A DNA stretch of 64,000 nucleotides, taken from contig SUTW01000005.1 of assembly GCA_015152475.1 (NCBI GenBank), positions 1 through 64,000 of the forward strand. The letters are read 5' to 3'. Below the pieces are notes generated by a model, which was given only the letters and a program-made list of their open reading frames with translations, was not told the DNA's origin and did not search any database. Shown piece after piece: positions 43,573-53,250 of the stretch. A program made the position numbers and the translations under genes. This DNA comes from Cyanobacteria bacterium SIG30. GTDB lineage: Bacteria > Cyanobacteriota > Vampirovibrionia > Gastranaerophilales > Gastranaerophilaceae. Each line of letters begins with the position of its first letter. The stretch's first letter is position 1.

Positions 43573-45243
43573 TTATTCGTTATTATTTGTGTCGTTAAAG
43601 GTCAAAGTAACCGTGAAACCTTCGTCAGTTGAAGATAATTGTACATCAATTCCCATTGCATTTGATATACCTTTTACAATGTATAAACCAAGTCCGGTGC
43701 CTCTTGTTGTTCTTGTGAGTTCAGAATCGACTCTTACAAATTTGTCAAAAAGCTTGTTCAAATTATTTGATTCTATTTTGTCGTGTGAGTTAAAGAAAGT
43801 TACAACATTTTTGCCATTTATTTTTTTTGCTTTAATTATAATTGGGGAATTATCTTTGTTGTATTTGATTGCATTTTCACAAAGGTTTATTAAAACCTGC
43901 ATCATTCTATCTTTATCTACATAAACTGGCGCAATGTTTTCATCAACTTCAATTTGTATATTATTTTCTTTAAAATTAGTTTGAAATACAGCATCTTCAA
44001 GCATTTTTCCTAAATCTTCAAAATCCAAATTAAATTGCAATCTAAAACTTTCAATTTCAGGAATAACCAGTAAATCTTCAACCATTCTTGAAAGTCTTTG
44101 TGCTTGTTCTTTTATTATTTTAAGAGATTTAATTTTTGTATTTTCATCTATTACGATATCTTGTCTTAAAAGACGACTTGAATAACCAACGATATTTGTT
44201 AATGGAGTTCTGAATTCATGGCTTGTGGCACTAACTAAATTTGTCCTAAAACCATCTAGTCTTTGAAGTTCCAAATTCTTTTTTGACAATTCTTTGTATG
44301 ATTGTGCAATTTTTTTTGCCATATAGTTAAATTCTTTTGCAAAAAAAGTTATTTCGTGCGGGGTAAAAATATTTTTTAAAAGGTGGATTTTTCTGTCATA
44401 ACTACCTTTTGAAATTGCCGTTACGCCTTTGATTAATTGGCGCATATTTACATACAAATAGAAATTGTATATAAAAACAACAATCATAATACATAAGCCA
44501 GATATCGAAATCGCCAAAATAATTCTAAGCCTTGCTGCGTTAATTGTTGTTTTTGTAATTTGTTCAGTTGTGTTTACAATGATGCTCCAACCAGGATTTT
44601 TTATTTTATAGTAAGCCATTGGCTGGTTTTTGATTTCACCAAAAAGCTGTGCTTGATTTTCGCTTTTTAAATCAGGAAGTTTACTTACAATATATTTTAA
44701 ATCTTTTTTGTCTTGGTTGTTTGTTGCAATTAAGCTATTATCTGAATCAAGAAGATAAATTTGTCTTTTTTCTTTCTTAATACTTTCTGTTAAAATTCCA
44801 TTTATGCTTGATAATTCTATCGTTCCTGCCAGTACACTATCACTACTAAATGGAACATAAATTTTTATTGTAGAGTTTTCTGGTTCAAATGTGTATTCAC
44901 CAAGGGCTTTTTCTTTGCCTATTATTTTAATGCTTTCAAAATCGTTATATTTGTGCGTTATTTCTTTTAAATAATCTTCCCTTTCGTGATGATTAAGATA
45001 TTTTAAAGTGCTGGAAATCTGAGATAGTTTTTTGTTGTTATCTAAAAGATACGTTTCAATGTTTTGACCTAAATATTCGGATAATAAAAGAGCACTGTAA
45101 TTTAATTCTCTTCTAACTGAATGTTGAGAGACATTCGAAATAATTATACCACTTGCAATTGATGGAATTACAACTGCAAAAAACAAGACTATCATAAATT
45201 GTTCAACAATTCTAAGTCTTCTCATTTTATTCTCCAAATCCAA
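43573..45243 (-). CDS. Membrane sensor histidine kinase
   Basis: A 556-residue two-component sensor. It has a first membrane helix (FMIVLFFAVVIPSIASGII), an extracytoplasmic sensor of about 200 residues (Cache-like by length and position), a second helix (RIILAISISGLCIMIVVFIY), HAMP, the H-box SHEFRTPLTNIVGY, N-box NLCENAIKYN and GTGLGLYIVKGI. It autophosphorylates on His and passes phosphate to the response regulator whose gene it overlaps by 17 bp. The signal is unknown; the outer domain is not a recognisable ligand binder. Confidence 0.94.
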   Translation of the reverse strand: MDLENKMRRLRIVEQFMIVLFFAVVIPSIASGIIISNVSQHSVRRELNYSALLLSEYLGQNIETYLLDNNKKLSQISSTLKYLNHHEREDYLKEITHKYNDFESIKIIGKEKALGEYTFEPENSTIKIYVPFSSDSVLAGTIELSSINGILTESIKKEKRQIYLLDSDNSLIATNNQDKKDLKYIVSKLPDLKSENQAQLFGEIKNQPMAYYKIKNPGWSIIVNTTEQITKTTINAARLRIILAISISGLCIMIVVFIYNFYLYVNMRQLIKGVTAISKGSYDRKIHLLKNIFTPHEITFFAKEFNYMAKKIAQSYKELSKKNLELQRLDGFRTNLVSATSHEFRTPLTNIVGYSSRLLRQDIVIDENTKIKSLKIIKEQAQRLSRMVEDLLVIPEIESFRLQFNLDFEDLGKMLEDAVFQTNFKENNIQIEVDENIAPVYVDKDRMMQVLINLCENAIKYNKDNSPIIIKAKKINGKNVVTFFNSHDKIESNNLNKLFDKFVRVDSELTRTTRGTGLGLYIVKGISNAMGIDVQLSSTDEGFTVTLTFNDTNNNE

Positions 45244-45940
45244 AAGGAGTTAGTTTGTAGCCTACATTTAAAACTGTATGCAAGTATTTTGGATTTCTTG
45301 TGTCGATTTCAATTTTTTGTCTTAATCCACCTACATGAACTCTTACCATTCTTACATCTTCGTCACTTCCGTAACCCCAAACCTCATCGAGTAAAGTTGC
45401 AAGGTTAACAGGTGAATTCATGTGTTGCATTAAACAATAAAGTATTTCAAATTCAGTTGGAGTTAATTTTACTTTTTTATCTAAAATAACAGCCTCTAGC
45501 GAATCAGGTAAAATTTCAATGTCGCCCGCTCTTAAAATTTCTTTTGCATTTTGCGCTTTGCTATCTTCATTTCTTCTAAGCAATGCTCTTATTCTAAGTA
45601 AAACTTCTTGAATTTCAAATGGCTTTACAAGATAATCATCTGCGCCACAATCAAAGCCTGCTGTTTTATCTACGATACTTCCTTTTGCAGTGAGCATTAG
45701 AATGGGGATATTTTTCTTTATAAGTCTAATATTTTTACAAACGTTATAACCGTCCATTTTTGGCATCATAACGTCTAAAAGGATTAAGTCATAGTTGTTT
45801 TCAAGTGCTTTTTTAAGACCTTCTTCGCCATCTTTTGCACTATCTGTTTTATAGCCACTTGACGAGATGTCAAATTCGAGAAGTTCTCGAATTTGCTCAT
45901 CATCATCAACTATTAATATTCTTTTGTTTGTTTTGTCCAT
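45227..45940 (-). CDS. OmpR/PhoB-type response regulator
   Basis: A 237-residue transcription factor. The receiver domain has VDDDEQIRELL, LLDVMMPKMDGY (phospho-Asp), MLTAKG and VKPFE. The winged-helix output is KLTPTEFEILYCLMQH...RMVRVHVGGLRQKI, typical of the OmpR class. It starts 2 bp after the SPFH gene and overlaps its kinase. It is probably the direct partner of that kinase; target promoters are not evident in the window. Confidence 0.95.
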   Translation of the reverse strand: MDKTNKRILIVDDDEQIRELLEFDISSSGYKTDSAKDGEEGLKKALENNYDLILLDVMMPKMDGYNVCKNIRLIKKNIPILMLTAKGSIVDKTAGFDCGADDYLVKPFEIQEVLLRIRALLRRNEDSKAQNAKEILRAGDIEILPDSLEAVILDKKVKLTPTEFEILYCLMQHMNSPVNLATLLDEVWGYGSDEDVRMVRVHVGGLRQKIEIDTRNPKYLHTVLNVGYKLTPFGFGE

Positions 45941-45942
45941 TC

Positions 45943-46920
45943 TTATTTTGTTATTCCGTTAAACATTTCTTTGATGCCATCAACTGAACTTAATATGCCA
46001 GTTGCTTCATATGGCATATAAACTATTTTGTTGTTTTCGCCACTTGTTATATCACGAAGTGTTTCAAGATATTTCATAGCAATTAAATATTTGTCAGGTT
46101 GTCCTTTATTTGCTATTGCATCAATTATATTTTTGATAGCTTCTGCCTCACCATTAGCTTCTAAAATTCTTGCTTGTTTTTGACCGTCTGCCTTTAAAAT
46201 TGCAGCTTCTTTTTCACCTTGTGCTTGTTGGATTTGACTTTCCTTTATACCTTCAGCCTCTAGAATTCTTGCTTGTTTTAGACCTTCGGCTTCCAAAATA
46301 GCTGCACGTTTGTCACGTTCTGCTTTCATTTGTTTTTCCATTGAATTTTGAATTTCGCGAGGTGGAGTAATATCTTGAAGCTCAACCCTTGTTACTTTGA
46401 CACCCCATTTGTTTGTTGCTTCATCTAAAATTGTTCTCAATTTTGTATTTATGTTGTCACGTGAAACAAGAGTTGTGTCTAAATCCATTTCACCTATAAC
46501 GTTTCTTAAAGTTGTTTGAGTTAATTTTTCAATTGCTTCAGGTAAATTTTCAATTTCGTAAACTGCTGATTTTGCGTCAACAATCATATAATATAATAAA
46601 GCGTTAATTGAAATTGTTACGTTATCTTTTGTAATTACGTTTTGACGTGGAAAATCGTAAACAGATTCTCTTAAATCAATTCTGTCCGTATAACTATATA
46701 TTGGATAAAATTCACCGGTTACCGTTTTTACAATTTTTTTGCTTCTAAAAGGACGTGGTGCATCAATAACTGGAACAATAAAGTTTAATCCAGGTGTTAA
46801 TGTTTTATGGTATTTACCAAGTCTTTCAATAATTATTTCTTGTTTTTGATTAACGATTTTTATTGACATAACAAGGTATGCAATAACAAAAATCAATACT
46901 AACAAAATAAAAAATGCCAT
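45943..46920 (-). CDS. SPFH/stomatin-like membrane protein (QmcA type)
   Basis: A 325-residue inner-membrane protein with one N-terminal helix (LLVLIFVIAYLVMSI), a Band-7/SPFH domain (IIIERLGKYHKTLTPGLNF, VITKDNVTISINALLYYMI), and an Ala/Glu-rich coiled coil (AAILEAEGLKQARILEAEG repeats). Such proteins form large microdomain rings and modulate proteases. It is preceded 10 bp upstream by an NfeD protein, the classic partner pair. Confidence 0.94.
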   Translation of the reverse strand: MAFFILLVLIFVIAYLVMSIKIVNQKQEIIIERLGKYHKTLTPGLNFIVPVIDAPRPFRSKKIVKTVTGEFYPIYSYTDRIDLRESVYDFPRQNVITKDNVTISINALLYYMIVDAKSAVYEIENLPEAIEKLTQTTLRNVIGEMDLDTTLVSRDNINTKLRTILDEATNKWGVKVTRVELQDITPPREIQNSMEKQMKAERDKRAAILEAEGLKQARILEAEGIKESQIQQAQGEKEAAILKADGQKQARILEANGEAEAIKNIIDAIANKGQPDKYLIAMKYLETLRDITSGENNKIVYMPYEATGILSSVDGIKEMFNGITK

Positions 46921-46930
46921 TTTTCCTCCT

Positions 46931-47350
46931 TTATACTTTTTTTACAAACATTATCATGTTTTCTTGTTTTATAATTTTTACTGTTTCGTCTTTTGCAATA
47001 AAGCTGTTATCAACACTTTTTGCAGGCCATATTTCGTCATAGATTTTAATTTTTCCACCATCTTCTTCTTTAATTTCGTCTGTCACTTTTGCATCTCGTC
47101 CAACATAACTTGATTCTTCAGTATTGCTTTTATATTGTCTTAACATATAAGGGCGAAGTGCCAATATGCAAAATATTGATATTATCGTAAATATTGAAAT
47201 TTGTGCCCAATATAAATTTGGGAAAAAATACGCAATGCAAGATGCAAAAAATGCGCCCGCTGCAAGATTTAAGAAGAATAAACTTGGAATGGCTAATTCA
47301 AGAAATAATAATATAAATCCACTTATAGCCCAAATTAAGTATATTTGCAT
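46931..47350 (-). CDS. NfeD-like membrane protein
   Basis: A 139-residue protein with four closely spaced hydrophobic helices (IYLIWAISGFILLFLEL, FLNLAAGAFFASCIAYF, and so on) and a C-terminal OB-fold NfeD domain (YVGRDAKVTDEIKEEDGGKI). The short NfeD1b form lacks a serine protease. It is paired with the SPFH gene 10 bp downstream; together they likely act as a membrane-protein quality or fluidity module. A 53-bp gap separates it from serS. Confidence 0.92.
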   Translation of the reverse strand: MQIYLIWAISGFILLFLELAIPSLFFLNLAAGAFFASCIAYFFPNLYWAQISIFTIISIFCILALRPYMLRQYKSNTEESSYVGRDAKVTDEIKEEDGGKIKIYDEIWPAKSVDNSFIAKDETVKIIKQENMIMFVKKV

Positions 47351-47403
47351 TTTATCTCCTTTTTAGAAAAGTATATTTTTTTTCAAATTAACTGTCAAGA
47401 ATA

Positions 47404-48669
47404 TTAAATTGTGTCAAAACCTGTGAATTTTCTTAGAACTTCAGGCACAACAATTGTTCCATCTTCTTGTTGGAAATTTTCGCAAATTGCTGCAAATGTT
47501 CTTCCAACAGCAAGACCTGAACCATTAATTGTGTGGACAAATTCTAATTTGCCTGTTTCTTTGTTTCTGTATTTTAAGTTAGCTCTTCTTGCCTGATAAT
47601 CACCAAACCAAGAACAGCTTGAAATTTCTTTATAAGCATCATATGAAGGCATCCAAACTTCAAGGTCAAAGCATTTTTTTGCAGAAAAACCAATGTCACC
47701 TGTGCAAAGTTCAACAACTCTGTATGGTAATTCTAAAAGTTCAAGAACTTCTTTTGCATCTTCGGTTAATTTTAAATGTTCTTCTCTTGCTTCTTCGGGT
47801 TTTGTTAATTTTACAAGTTCAACTTTGTTAAATTGGTGTTGACGGATTAAACCTCTGCTATCTTTTCCTGCTGAACCTGCTTCGCGTCTAAAACATGGAG
47901 TGTATGCAGTAAGAAGTTTTGGAAGTTCGTCTTCGGTTAAAATTTCTCCACTATACATATTTGTAACCGGAACTTCAGCGGTTGGAATTAAGAACAAATC
48001 TTCTTGTTCACATTTAAACATATCTTCTCTGAATTTTGGAAGTTGTCCGGTTCCTGTCATTGCATTTGAGTTAACTAAAACTGGCGGAAGAATTTCTTCG
48101 TAACCATGTTTTTGAGTATGTAATTCAAGGAAGAAGTTTATAATTGCGCGCTCAAGTGCTGCACCTTTTCCTCTGTATAAAGCAAATCTTGTGTGTGCAA
48201 GTTTTACACCTTTTTCGAAATCTACCATATTTTTTTCAACACATAAATCCCAGTGCGGTTTTAATTCATAAGGTTTTCTTGTTGGTTCACCCCAAGTTGA
48301 AACAACTGGGTTTGCGCTATCATCAGAGCCTATAGGTGTTTCTTCTGCTGGTGTATTTGGTATGTATAATAACGCTTCACGTTGTTCGTTATCCAAAAGT
48401 GCTTGTTTTTCTTCAAGTTCTTTTATTTTGTCACCTAGAATACGAACTTCTTCCTGAATAGCATCTGTGTTTTCACCATTTTTTTTCATTAAGCCAATTT
48501 TTTGAGATTCATTTTTTCTTTTTGCCTTTAATTCATCTGCTTCAAATTGCGCCTGACGACGTTTTGCGTCAAGTTCAAGGACTTTATCTATTGATAAGTC
48601 TGGATTTCTTCTTTTTAAAAGTTCGTTAATTTTTTCTGGGTTTTCACGTACAACTTTGATGTCAAGCAT
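47404..48669 (-). CDS. serS: Seryl-tRNA synthetase
   Basis: This charges tRNA-Ser. The 421-residue protein has the long N-terminal antiparallel coiled coil (~30-100) and a class II core with [15 protein letters not shown], motif 2 [20 protein letters not shown], and motif 3 [19 protein letters not shown]. It overlaps the rluB-like gene upstream by 8 bp. No T-box is visible. Identification is secure. Confidence 0.97.
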   Translation of the reverse strand: MLDIKVVRENPEKINELLKRRNPDLSIDKVLELDAKRRQAQFEADELKAKRKNESQKIGLMKKNGENTDAIQEEVRILGDKIKELEEKQALLDNEQREALLYIPNTPAEETPIGSDDSANPVVSTWGEPTRKPYELKPHWDLCVEKNMVDFEKGVKLAHTRFALYRGKGAALERAIINFFLELHTQKHGYEEILPPVLVNSNAMTGTGQLPKFREDMFKCEQEDLFLIPTAEVPVTNMYSGEILTEDELPKLLTAYTPCFRREAGSAGKDSRGLIRQHQFNKVELVKLTKPEEAREEHLKLTEDAKEVLELLELPYRVVELCTGDIGFSAKKCFDLEVWMPSYDAYKEISSCSWFGDYQARRANLKYRNKETGKLEFVHTINGSGLAVGRTFAAICENFQQEDGTIVVPEVLRKFTGFDTI

Positions 48670-49393
48670 TTTTTTGTTCCTTATAAATTTTGTCTAAATA
48701 CATTTTTAATTCTTTTAATTGTTTTGGTTTAATTGGTTTGATTGCATTTTTAGGTAAACCATTTATAGAAATTATTGCATGTTTTACCCTTTTTAAATGT
48801 ATCACATCAAAACCAAAATGTTTAAACATTTTTCTTATTTGACGATTTAATCCTTGGTAAAGGGTTATTTCAAGGGTAGTTTCATTTCTTTTACTTTCAA
48901 TTATTTCACTATCGCACCAAGCAAATTTGCCGTCTATTTTTATTCCCTTTGCAAATTCTTCAAGGTGTTCCATTTTGACTTTGCCATTTACTGTAACTTT
49001 GTATAATTTTGGGATTTTTATAGATGGATGTGTCATTCTGTTTATAAAATCACCATCATTAGTCATGATTAAAAGACCTGTTGAATCTTTATCTAAACGT
49101 CCAACTGGTTTAAGATGATGTAATTCTTTTGGAATTAAATCATAAATTGTTTTTCTTCCTTTTTCATCGCTTTTTGTTGTTATGTAACCTGCCGGTTTAT
49201 AAAATTTGTAATATTCAAAATCTTGTTTTTTTAAGACTTTACCATCCACCTCAACAATATCTTTTGTTCTTATTTCAAAGCCAAGCATAGTTATAACTTT
49301 TCCATTTACTTTTACTTTGCCGTTTATTATAAGTTCGTCAGCTTTCCTTCTTGAACAAAATCCACATTGCGATATGTATTTATTTATTCTCAT
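48662..49393 (-). CDS. 23S rRNA/16S rRNA pseudouridine synthase, RluB/RsuA family
   Basis: A 243-residue enzyme with an N-terminal S4 domain ([21 protein letters not shown]) and the catalytic RsuA-type domain containing [20 protein letters not shown] (the Asp of GRLDKD is the nucleophile) and [15 protein letters not shown]. RluB, RluE and RsuA cannot be told apart by motif alone; the S4 domain fits RluB best. It begins the minus-strand string rluB-serS-nfeD-SPFH-RR-HK-tadA-TIGR02757. Confidence 0.93.
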   Translation of the reverse strand: MRINKYISQCGFCSRRKADELIINGKVKVNGKVITMLGFEIRTKDIVEVDGKVLKKQDFEYYKFYKPAGYITTKSDEKGRKTIYDLIPKELHHLKPVGRLDKDSTGLLIMTNDGDFINRMTHPSIKIPKLYKVTVNGKVKMEHLEEFAKGIKIDGKFAWCDSEIIESKRNETTLEITLYQGLNRQIRKMFKHFGFDVIHLKRVKHAIISINGLPKNAIKPIKPKQLKELKMYLDKIYKEQKNA

Positions 49394-49411
49394 AGCTTAA
49401 ATTTTAACATA

Positions 49412-49435
49412 AAAAAAGAGGCTTTAACCTCTTTT
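49412..49435 (-). terminator. Intrinsic terminator of the 81-aa gene
   Basis: On the minus strand AAAGAGG-loop-CCTCTTT is followed by TTTTATG. It overlaps the stop codon of the 81-aa gene and isolates it from rluB. Confidence 0.75.
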
Positions 49436-49679
49436 AAATTTCTATAAATAATTTTCTTCCAACAATATTTGGTTTGTTATTATAGTAGCCTGCAAAATAA
49501 CCACCTTCAACGGGTCTATTTTTTGCATAATTTAAATAATTATTTCTGTTTGAATTTATAAATACATTATTTGTGCTTTTGCTAAATGGGTTTGCATTTT
49601 TTTCTTGTACTGCCTGAATTTCTTTTGCAGGTGGTTGATATAAAGTTTTTGAAATTAATGATACAAAATTTGAAAACAT
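49434..49679 (-). CDS. Unknown 81-residue protein
   Basis: A small basic protein, Asn- and Tyr-rich, beginning MFSNFVSLISKTLYQ and ending NIVGRKLFIEI. It has no membrane helix or known motif. The AAGGGGAAAGA ribosome site directly precedes the ATG and a terminator sits at the stop, both of which support a real, separately transcribed gene. Its function is not recognisable. The 250-bp gap upstream (49680-49931) holds only AT-rich sequence with several TATAAT-like boxes for rny. Confidence 0.65.
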   Translation of the reverse strand: MFSNFVSLISKTLYQPPAKEIQAVQEKNANPFSKSTNNVFINSNRNNYLNYAKNRPVEGGYFAGYYNNKPNIVGRKLFIEI

Positions 49680-49931
49680 TCTTTCCCCTTATTTTGATTG
49701 ACTATGTTTTTTTAATGTTTTTTACTTAAATGTCAATATTATTATTAAACAACTTTACAAAATAAAAATAAATACTTTTTATGAAAAATCCTCTTTTTAA
49801 AGGGCAAAAATCTTTTTTGTAGTATTTCTTAACAAAAAAGTATAAAAAAAGTAAAGTTCATGCTACGATGTTTTTAAGGATAATAGTATAAATATTTTAT
49901 TCATATAATATAAATGCTATAACCTCAGCGT

Positions 49932-51506
49932 TTGACAGTATATAAGAGGTGTAGGACAATTAGAAACGATATTACAGTATACTTACTATATATAGTAGAG
50001 TTATTTTTAGCAGTTTTGGCAATTGTTTTTGCTGTGCTTTTCGGAAGACAAAAAGCAAAGGTTGAAACACTTAGAGATAGTGCCAAAGATTATGAAAAAG
50101 AGTTTGTTAAACGAACTGAAATTATTAGAAAAGAAGCTTTAATTACTGCAAAAGAACAACTTCATAATGAAAGACAAAGTTTTGAAAATGAAGTGAGAAG
50201 CAGACGTGAAGAAATTTCGAGAGTTGAAAATAAGCTTGCAATAAGAGAAGATCAAGTCGAAGAAAAAATGCAAAAAGTTACTGACAAGCAGTATGAACTT
50301 GATAAGAAATACGATGAATTAATTGATAAAGAAGATTATTTGGCAGAAATTGTTGACAAGCAAACTCAAGAACTTGAAAGAATTTCTCAAATGTCTAAGG
50401 ACGAAGCTAAAAATCAGTTATTTACTCAATTAAATAACGAACTTGCAGCAGAAAGAGTTCAGGTTATTAGAGAAAGCGAAATTAAAATAAAAGAAGCATG
50501 TGATGAAAAAGCTAGAGAATTTCTTTCTCAAGCTATGCAGAAATGTGCTGTTGAACAGGTTATTGAAAATTCTGTAAACGTTGTTTCTCTTCCATCAGAT
50601 GAGATGAAGGGAAGAATTATTGGACGCGAAGGAAGAAATATTAGAACACTTGAAACGATTACTGGTGTTGATTTAATTATTGATGATACACCTGAGGCAG
50701 TTGTTATTTCTTGTTTTGATCCTGTTCGTCGTGCAATTGCAAAATTGACTCTTGAAACGCTTATTGCTGATGGCAGAATTCATCCAAGCAGAATTGAAGA
50801 AACTTACGAAAAATCTAAAAATGATATTGAAAACAAAACAAGACAGGAAGGCGAAAGAGCTGCAACTGATCTTGGAATTATGAACCTTAACAGAGAGCTT
50901 ACAAAAACTCTTGGACGCTTATATTATAGAACAAGTTATGGGCAAAATGTTTTAAAACATTCAATTGAAGTTGCACAACTTTCAGGAATGTTAGCTGCCG
51001 AACTTGGAGTTGATGTGTATAGCGCAAGACGTGCCGGGCTTTTACATGATATAGGAAAGGCAGTTGACCAAGAACAAGAAGGTACACACGTACAACTTGG
51101 CGTCGAGCTTGCAAGAAAGTATGGCGAAAATGAAGAAATTGTTCATGCTATTGAAGCTCATCATGATGATGTTGCTGTAAATTCAATGCTTGCAGCTATT
51201 GTTAAAATTGCCGATACCTTATCAGCAGGTCGCCCAGGTGCAAGACGCGATACATTAGATGTATATATTAAACGTCTTAAGAAGTTAGAAGAAATTGCAA
51301 ATAGTCAAGAGGGCATCAAGCAATCATTTGCAGTTTCTGCCGGCAGAGAAGTTAGGGTTATTGTTCAACCTAATATTTTCGATGATATGGCGGCAGAAAA
51401 ACTTGCAAGAGACATTGTTGCACGTATCGAAAATGAGGTTGAATACCCAGGACAAATCAGAGTAACTGTTGTCCGTGAAGTACGTGTTACAGAAATTGCA
51501 AAATAA
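49932..51506 (+). CDS. rny: Ribonuclease Y
   Basis: A membrane-bound endoribonuclease starting mRNA decay. It has an N-terminal membrane helix (VELFLAVLAIVFAVLFG), a long coiled coil (~40-210), a KH domain (GRIIGREGRNIRTLETITGV), and an HD domain (LKHSIEVAQLSGMLAAEL, AGLLHDIGKA). The start is unresolved: the frame has no ATG before the helix. The track's TTG at 49932 lacks a ribosome site and reads TTGACA, like a -35. An ATT at 49959 has AGAGG 9 nt upstream. I keep the longest form. It is followed 2 bp later by ymdB. Confidence 0.93.
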   Translation: MTVYKRCRTIRNDITVYLLYIVELFLAVLAIVFAVLFGRQKAKVETLRDSAKDYEKEFVKRTEIIRKEALITAKEQLHNERQSFENEVRSRREEISRVENKLAIREDQVEEKMQKVTDKQYELDKKYDELIDKEDYLAEIVDKQTQELERISQMSKDEAKNQLFTQLNNELAAERVQVIRESEIKIKEACDEKAREFLSQAMQKCAVEQVIENSVNVVSLPSDEMKGRIIGREGRNIRTLETITGVDLIIDDTPEAVVISCFDPVRRAIAKLTLETLIADGRIHPSRIEETYEKSKNDIENKTRQEGERAATDLGIMNLNRELTKTLGRLYYRTSYGQNVLKHSIEVAQLSGMLAAELGVDVYSARRAGLLHDIGKAVDQEQEGTHVQLGVELARKYGENEEIVHAIEAHHDDVAVNSMLAAIVKIADTLSAGRPGARRDTLDVYIKRLKKLEEIANSQEGIKQSFAVSAGREVRVIVQPNIFDDMAAEKLARDIVARIENEVEYPGQIRVTVVREVRVTEIAK

Positions 51507-51508
51507 AA

Positions 51509-52312
51509 ATGTCAAATGATTACAAAATTCTTTTTCTAGGTGATATTGTTGGCCGCCCAGGAAGAAAGATAGCTCAAAAATTCATATCAGAACAAAAGGT
51601 TAACTATGATTTAGTGATAGTTAATGTTGAAAATGCTTCACATGGTTTTGGTTTAACCAAAAGAAATCATGATGAATTATTTGAATGTGGAATTTCTTGT
51701 ATGACATCTGGCAACCATATTTGGGATAAAAAGGATGTTTATGAATATATAAATACATCAGAAGCACTTATAAGACCACTTAATTACCCAAAAATTGTAA
51801 CAGATGGTGTTGGTTATAGAATTTACGATAACAACATTGTTGTTGTTAATCTTCTTGGCAGAACTTTTATGCAACCTGTTGATTCACCGTTTGAGGTTTT
51901 TGATAATTTGGTTGAAAAACTTGGAAAAGATAAATTTTATATAGTAGATTTTCATGCAGAAGCTACTGCTGAAAAAATTTGTTTTGGAACATATTTGTCT
52001 CAAAATGTTTCAGGTGCATTAATTGGTACTCATACTCATGTTCAAACTGCTGATGAAAAAATCTTAAATAACAGATTTGCACATATAACAGACGCTGGCT
52101 TTACAGGCTCTTATGATGGTGTTATTGGTATGCAATTTGAAAATTCATATAAATTTATGACAACTTTAATTCAAGAAAGATTTGAAGTTCCGGAGCACGT
52201 TTCAAAATATCAAATCAATGGTTGTGAAATAATTTTAGATTTAAATAATAATGTTGCAAAAAGTATTAAAAGAATAAATGAAGTGTGTGAGGTTGCAGAA
52301 AATGAAAATTGA
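51509..52312 (+). CDS. ymdB: YmdB-type metallophosphoesterase (2',3'-cyclic nucleotide phosphodiesterase)
   Basis: A 267-residue TIGR00282-family enzyme with the di-metal motifs FLGDIVGRPGRK, NVENASHGFG, SGNHIWDKKD, DFHAEATAEK and GTHTHVQTAD. Family members hydrolyse 2',3'-cAMP-type products. It follows rny by 2 bp, the same pairing as in Bacillus, which supports a role in handling RNA-decay products. The next gene overlaps its last 11 bp. Confidence 0.95.
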   Translation: MSNDYKILFLGDIVGRPGRKIAQKFISEQKVNYDLVIVNVENASHGFGLTKRNHDELFECGISCMTSGNHIWDKKDVYEYINTSEALIRPLNYPKIVTDGVGYRIYDNNIVVVNLLGRTFMQPVDSPFEVFDNLVEKLGKDKFYIVDFHAEATAEKICFGTYLSQNVSGALIGTHTHVQTADEKILNNRFAHITDAGFTGSYDGVIGMQFENSYKFMTTLIQERFEVPEHVSKYQINGCEIILDLNNNVAKSIKRINEVCEVAENEN

Positions 52313-53162
52313 TTTACATATACACACTAATTATTCAGATGGTTCATTGAGCCCAGAACAAATTGTCGATACAGCATTAGCTGAAAACATGGATGTTATT
52401 GCAATAACGGATCACGATAACGTGCTTGCTTATGATTATGCAGTTAAATATGCTAATAATATTTTACAAAATGCTGATAAGAAACTTGAAATTATTAGAG
52501 GCGTTGAAATTAATACAATTTATAAAGATTTTGAAGTTCATATTTTGGGTTACTTTATGGATGTCGAAAATGAAGATTTTAAAAATATGCTTAAAGTGCA
52601 ACAGCAAGCCCGTGTAACTCAAGCAAAAGAAATTATTAAACTTTTGAACAAAAAAGCTGGAATAAAAATAAAATTTGATGATGTTAAAAAACTTGTTGCA
52701 GAAAATGGTAGTATTGGCCGTCCTCATATTGCAAGAGCCATAACATCTGTTGGCGGAACAAGCAATGTGTCTGAAGCATATGAGAAATACATAAACAATA
52801 ATTCTCCAGTTTATGTTCAAAGAAAAACAGTCAGCCCGCATGAAGCAGTTGAAATAATTTATGAAGCTGGCGGAATTCCTGTTTTTGCGCATCCAATCGA
52901 TGTTGATATATCTGAACAACTTATCAAAGAACTTATAAATTATGGCCTTAGAGGCATTGAAGCTTACCATAGAAAACACACTCCTGCTGTTGTTGAATAT
53001 TATTCTTCTCTTGCGGAAAAATTTGGTTTAATAATTACCGGAGGTTCAGATTTTCACGCTCCATCATTTATGAACGGAAAAATTTTAATGGGTAAAAATT
53101 TTGTTCCGTCTTGGGTTTATGACGAACTTCTCAAAGAAAAAAGAAGAAGAGAATTAGTTTAA
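52302..53162 (+). CDS. PHP-domain phosphoesterase (YciV / RNase AM family)
   Basis: A 286-residue metal-dependent phosphoesterase with the PHP motifs DLHIHTNYSDGSL, ITDHDNVLAYDY, GRPHIARA, FAHPIDV and GGSDFHAPS. Relatives cleave 3',5'-bisphosphonucleotides and trim short RNAs from the 5' end. The ATG at 52302 has GAGG 9 nt upstream; the track's start 24 bp earlier lies within ymdB. Its place after rny and ymdB suggests a three-step RNA turnover operon. Confidence 0.92.
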   Translation: MKIDLHIHTNYSDGSLSPEQIVDTALAENMDVIAITDHDNVLAYDYAVKYANNILQNADKKLEIIRGVEINTIYKDFEVHILGYFMDVENEDFKNMLKVQQQARVTQAKEIIKLLNKKAGIKIKFDDVKKLVAENGSIGRPHIARAITSVGGTSNVSEAYEKYINNNSPVYVQRKTVSPHEAVEIIYEAGGIPVFAHPIDVDISEQLIKELINYGLRGIEAYHRKHTPAVVEYYSSLAEKFGLIITGGSDFHAPSFMNGKILMGKNFVPSWVYDELLKEKRRRELV

Positions 53163-53250
53163 TTTTTATATCCTTATTAAGATTGTATAAAGAAATCTAA
53201 AAAAATACATTTTTTGCCATATAATGAAAATGTTATTTAGGAGATAAAAA

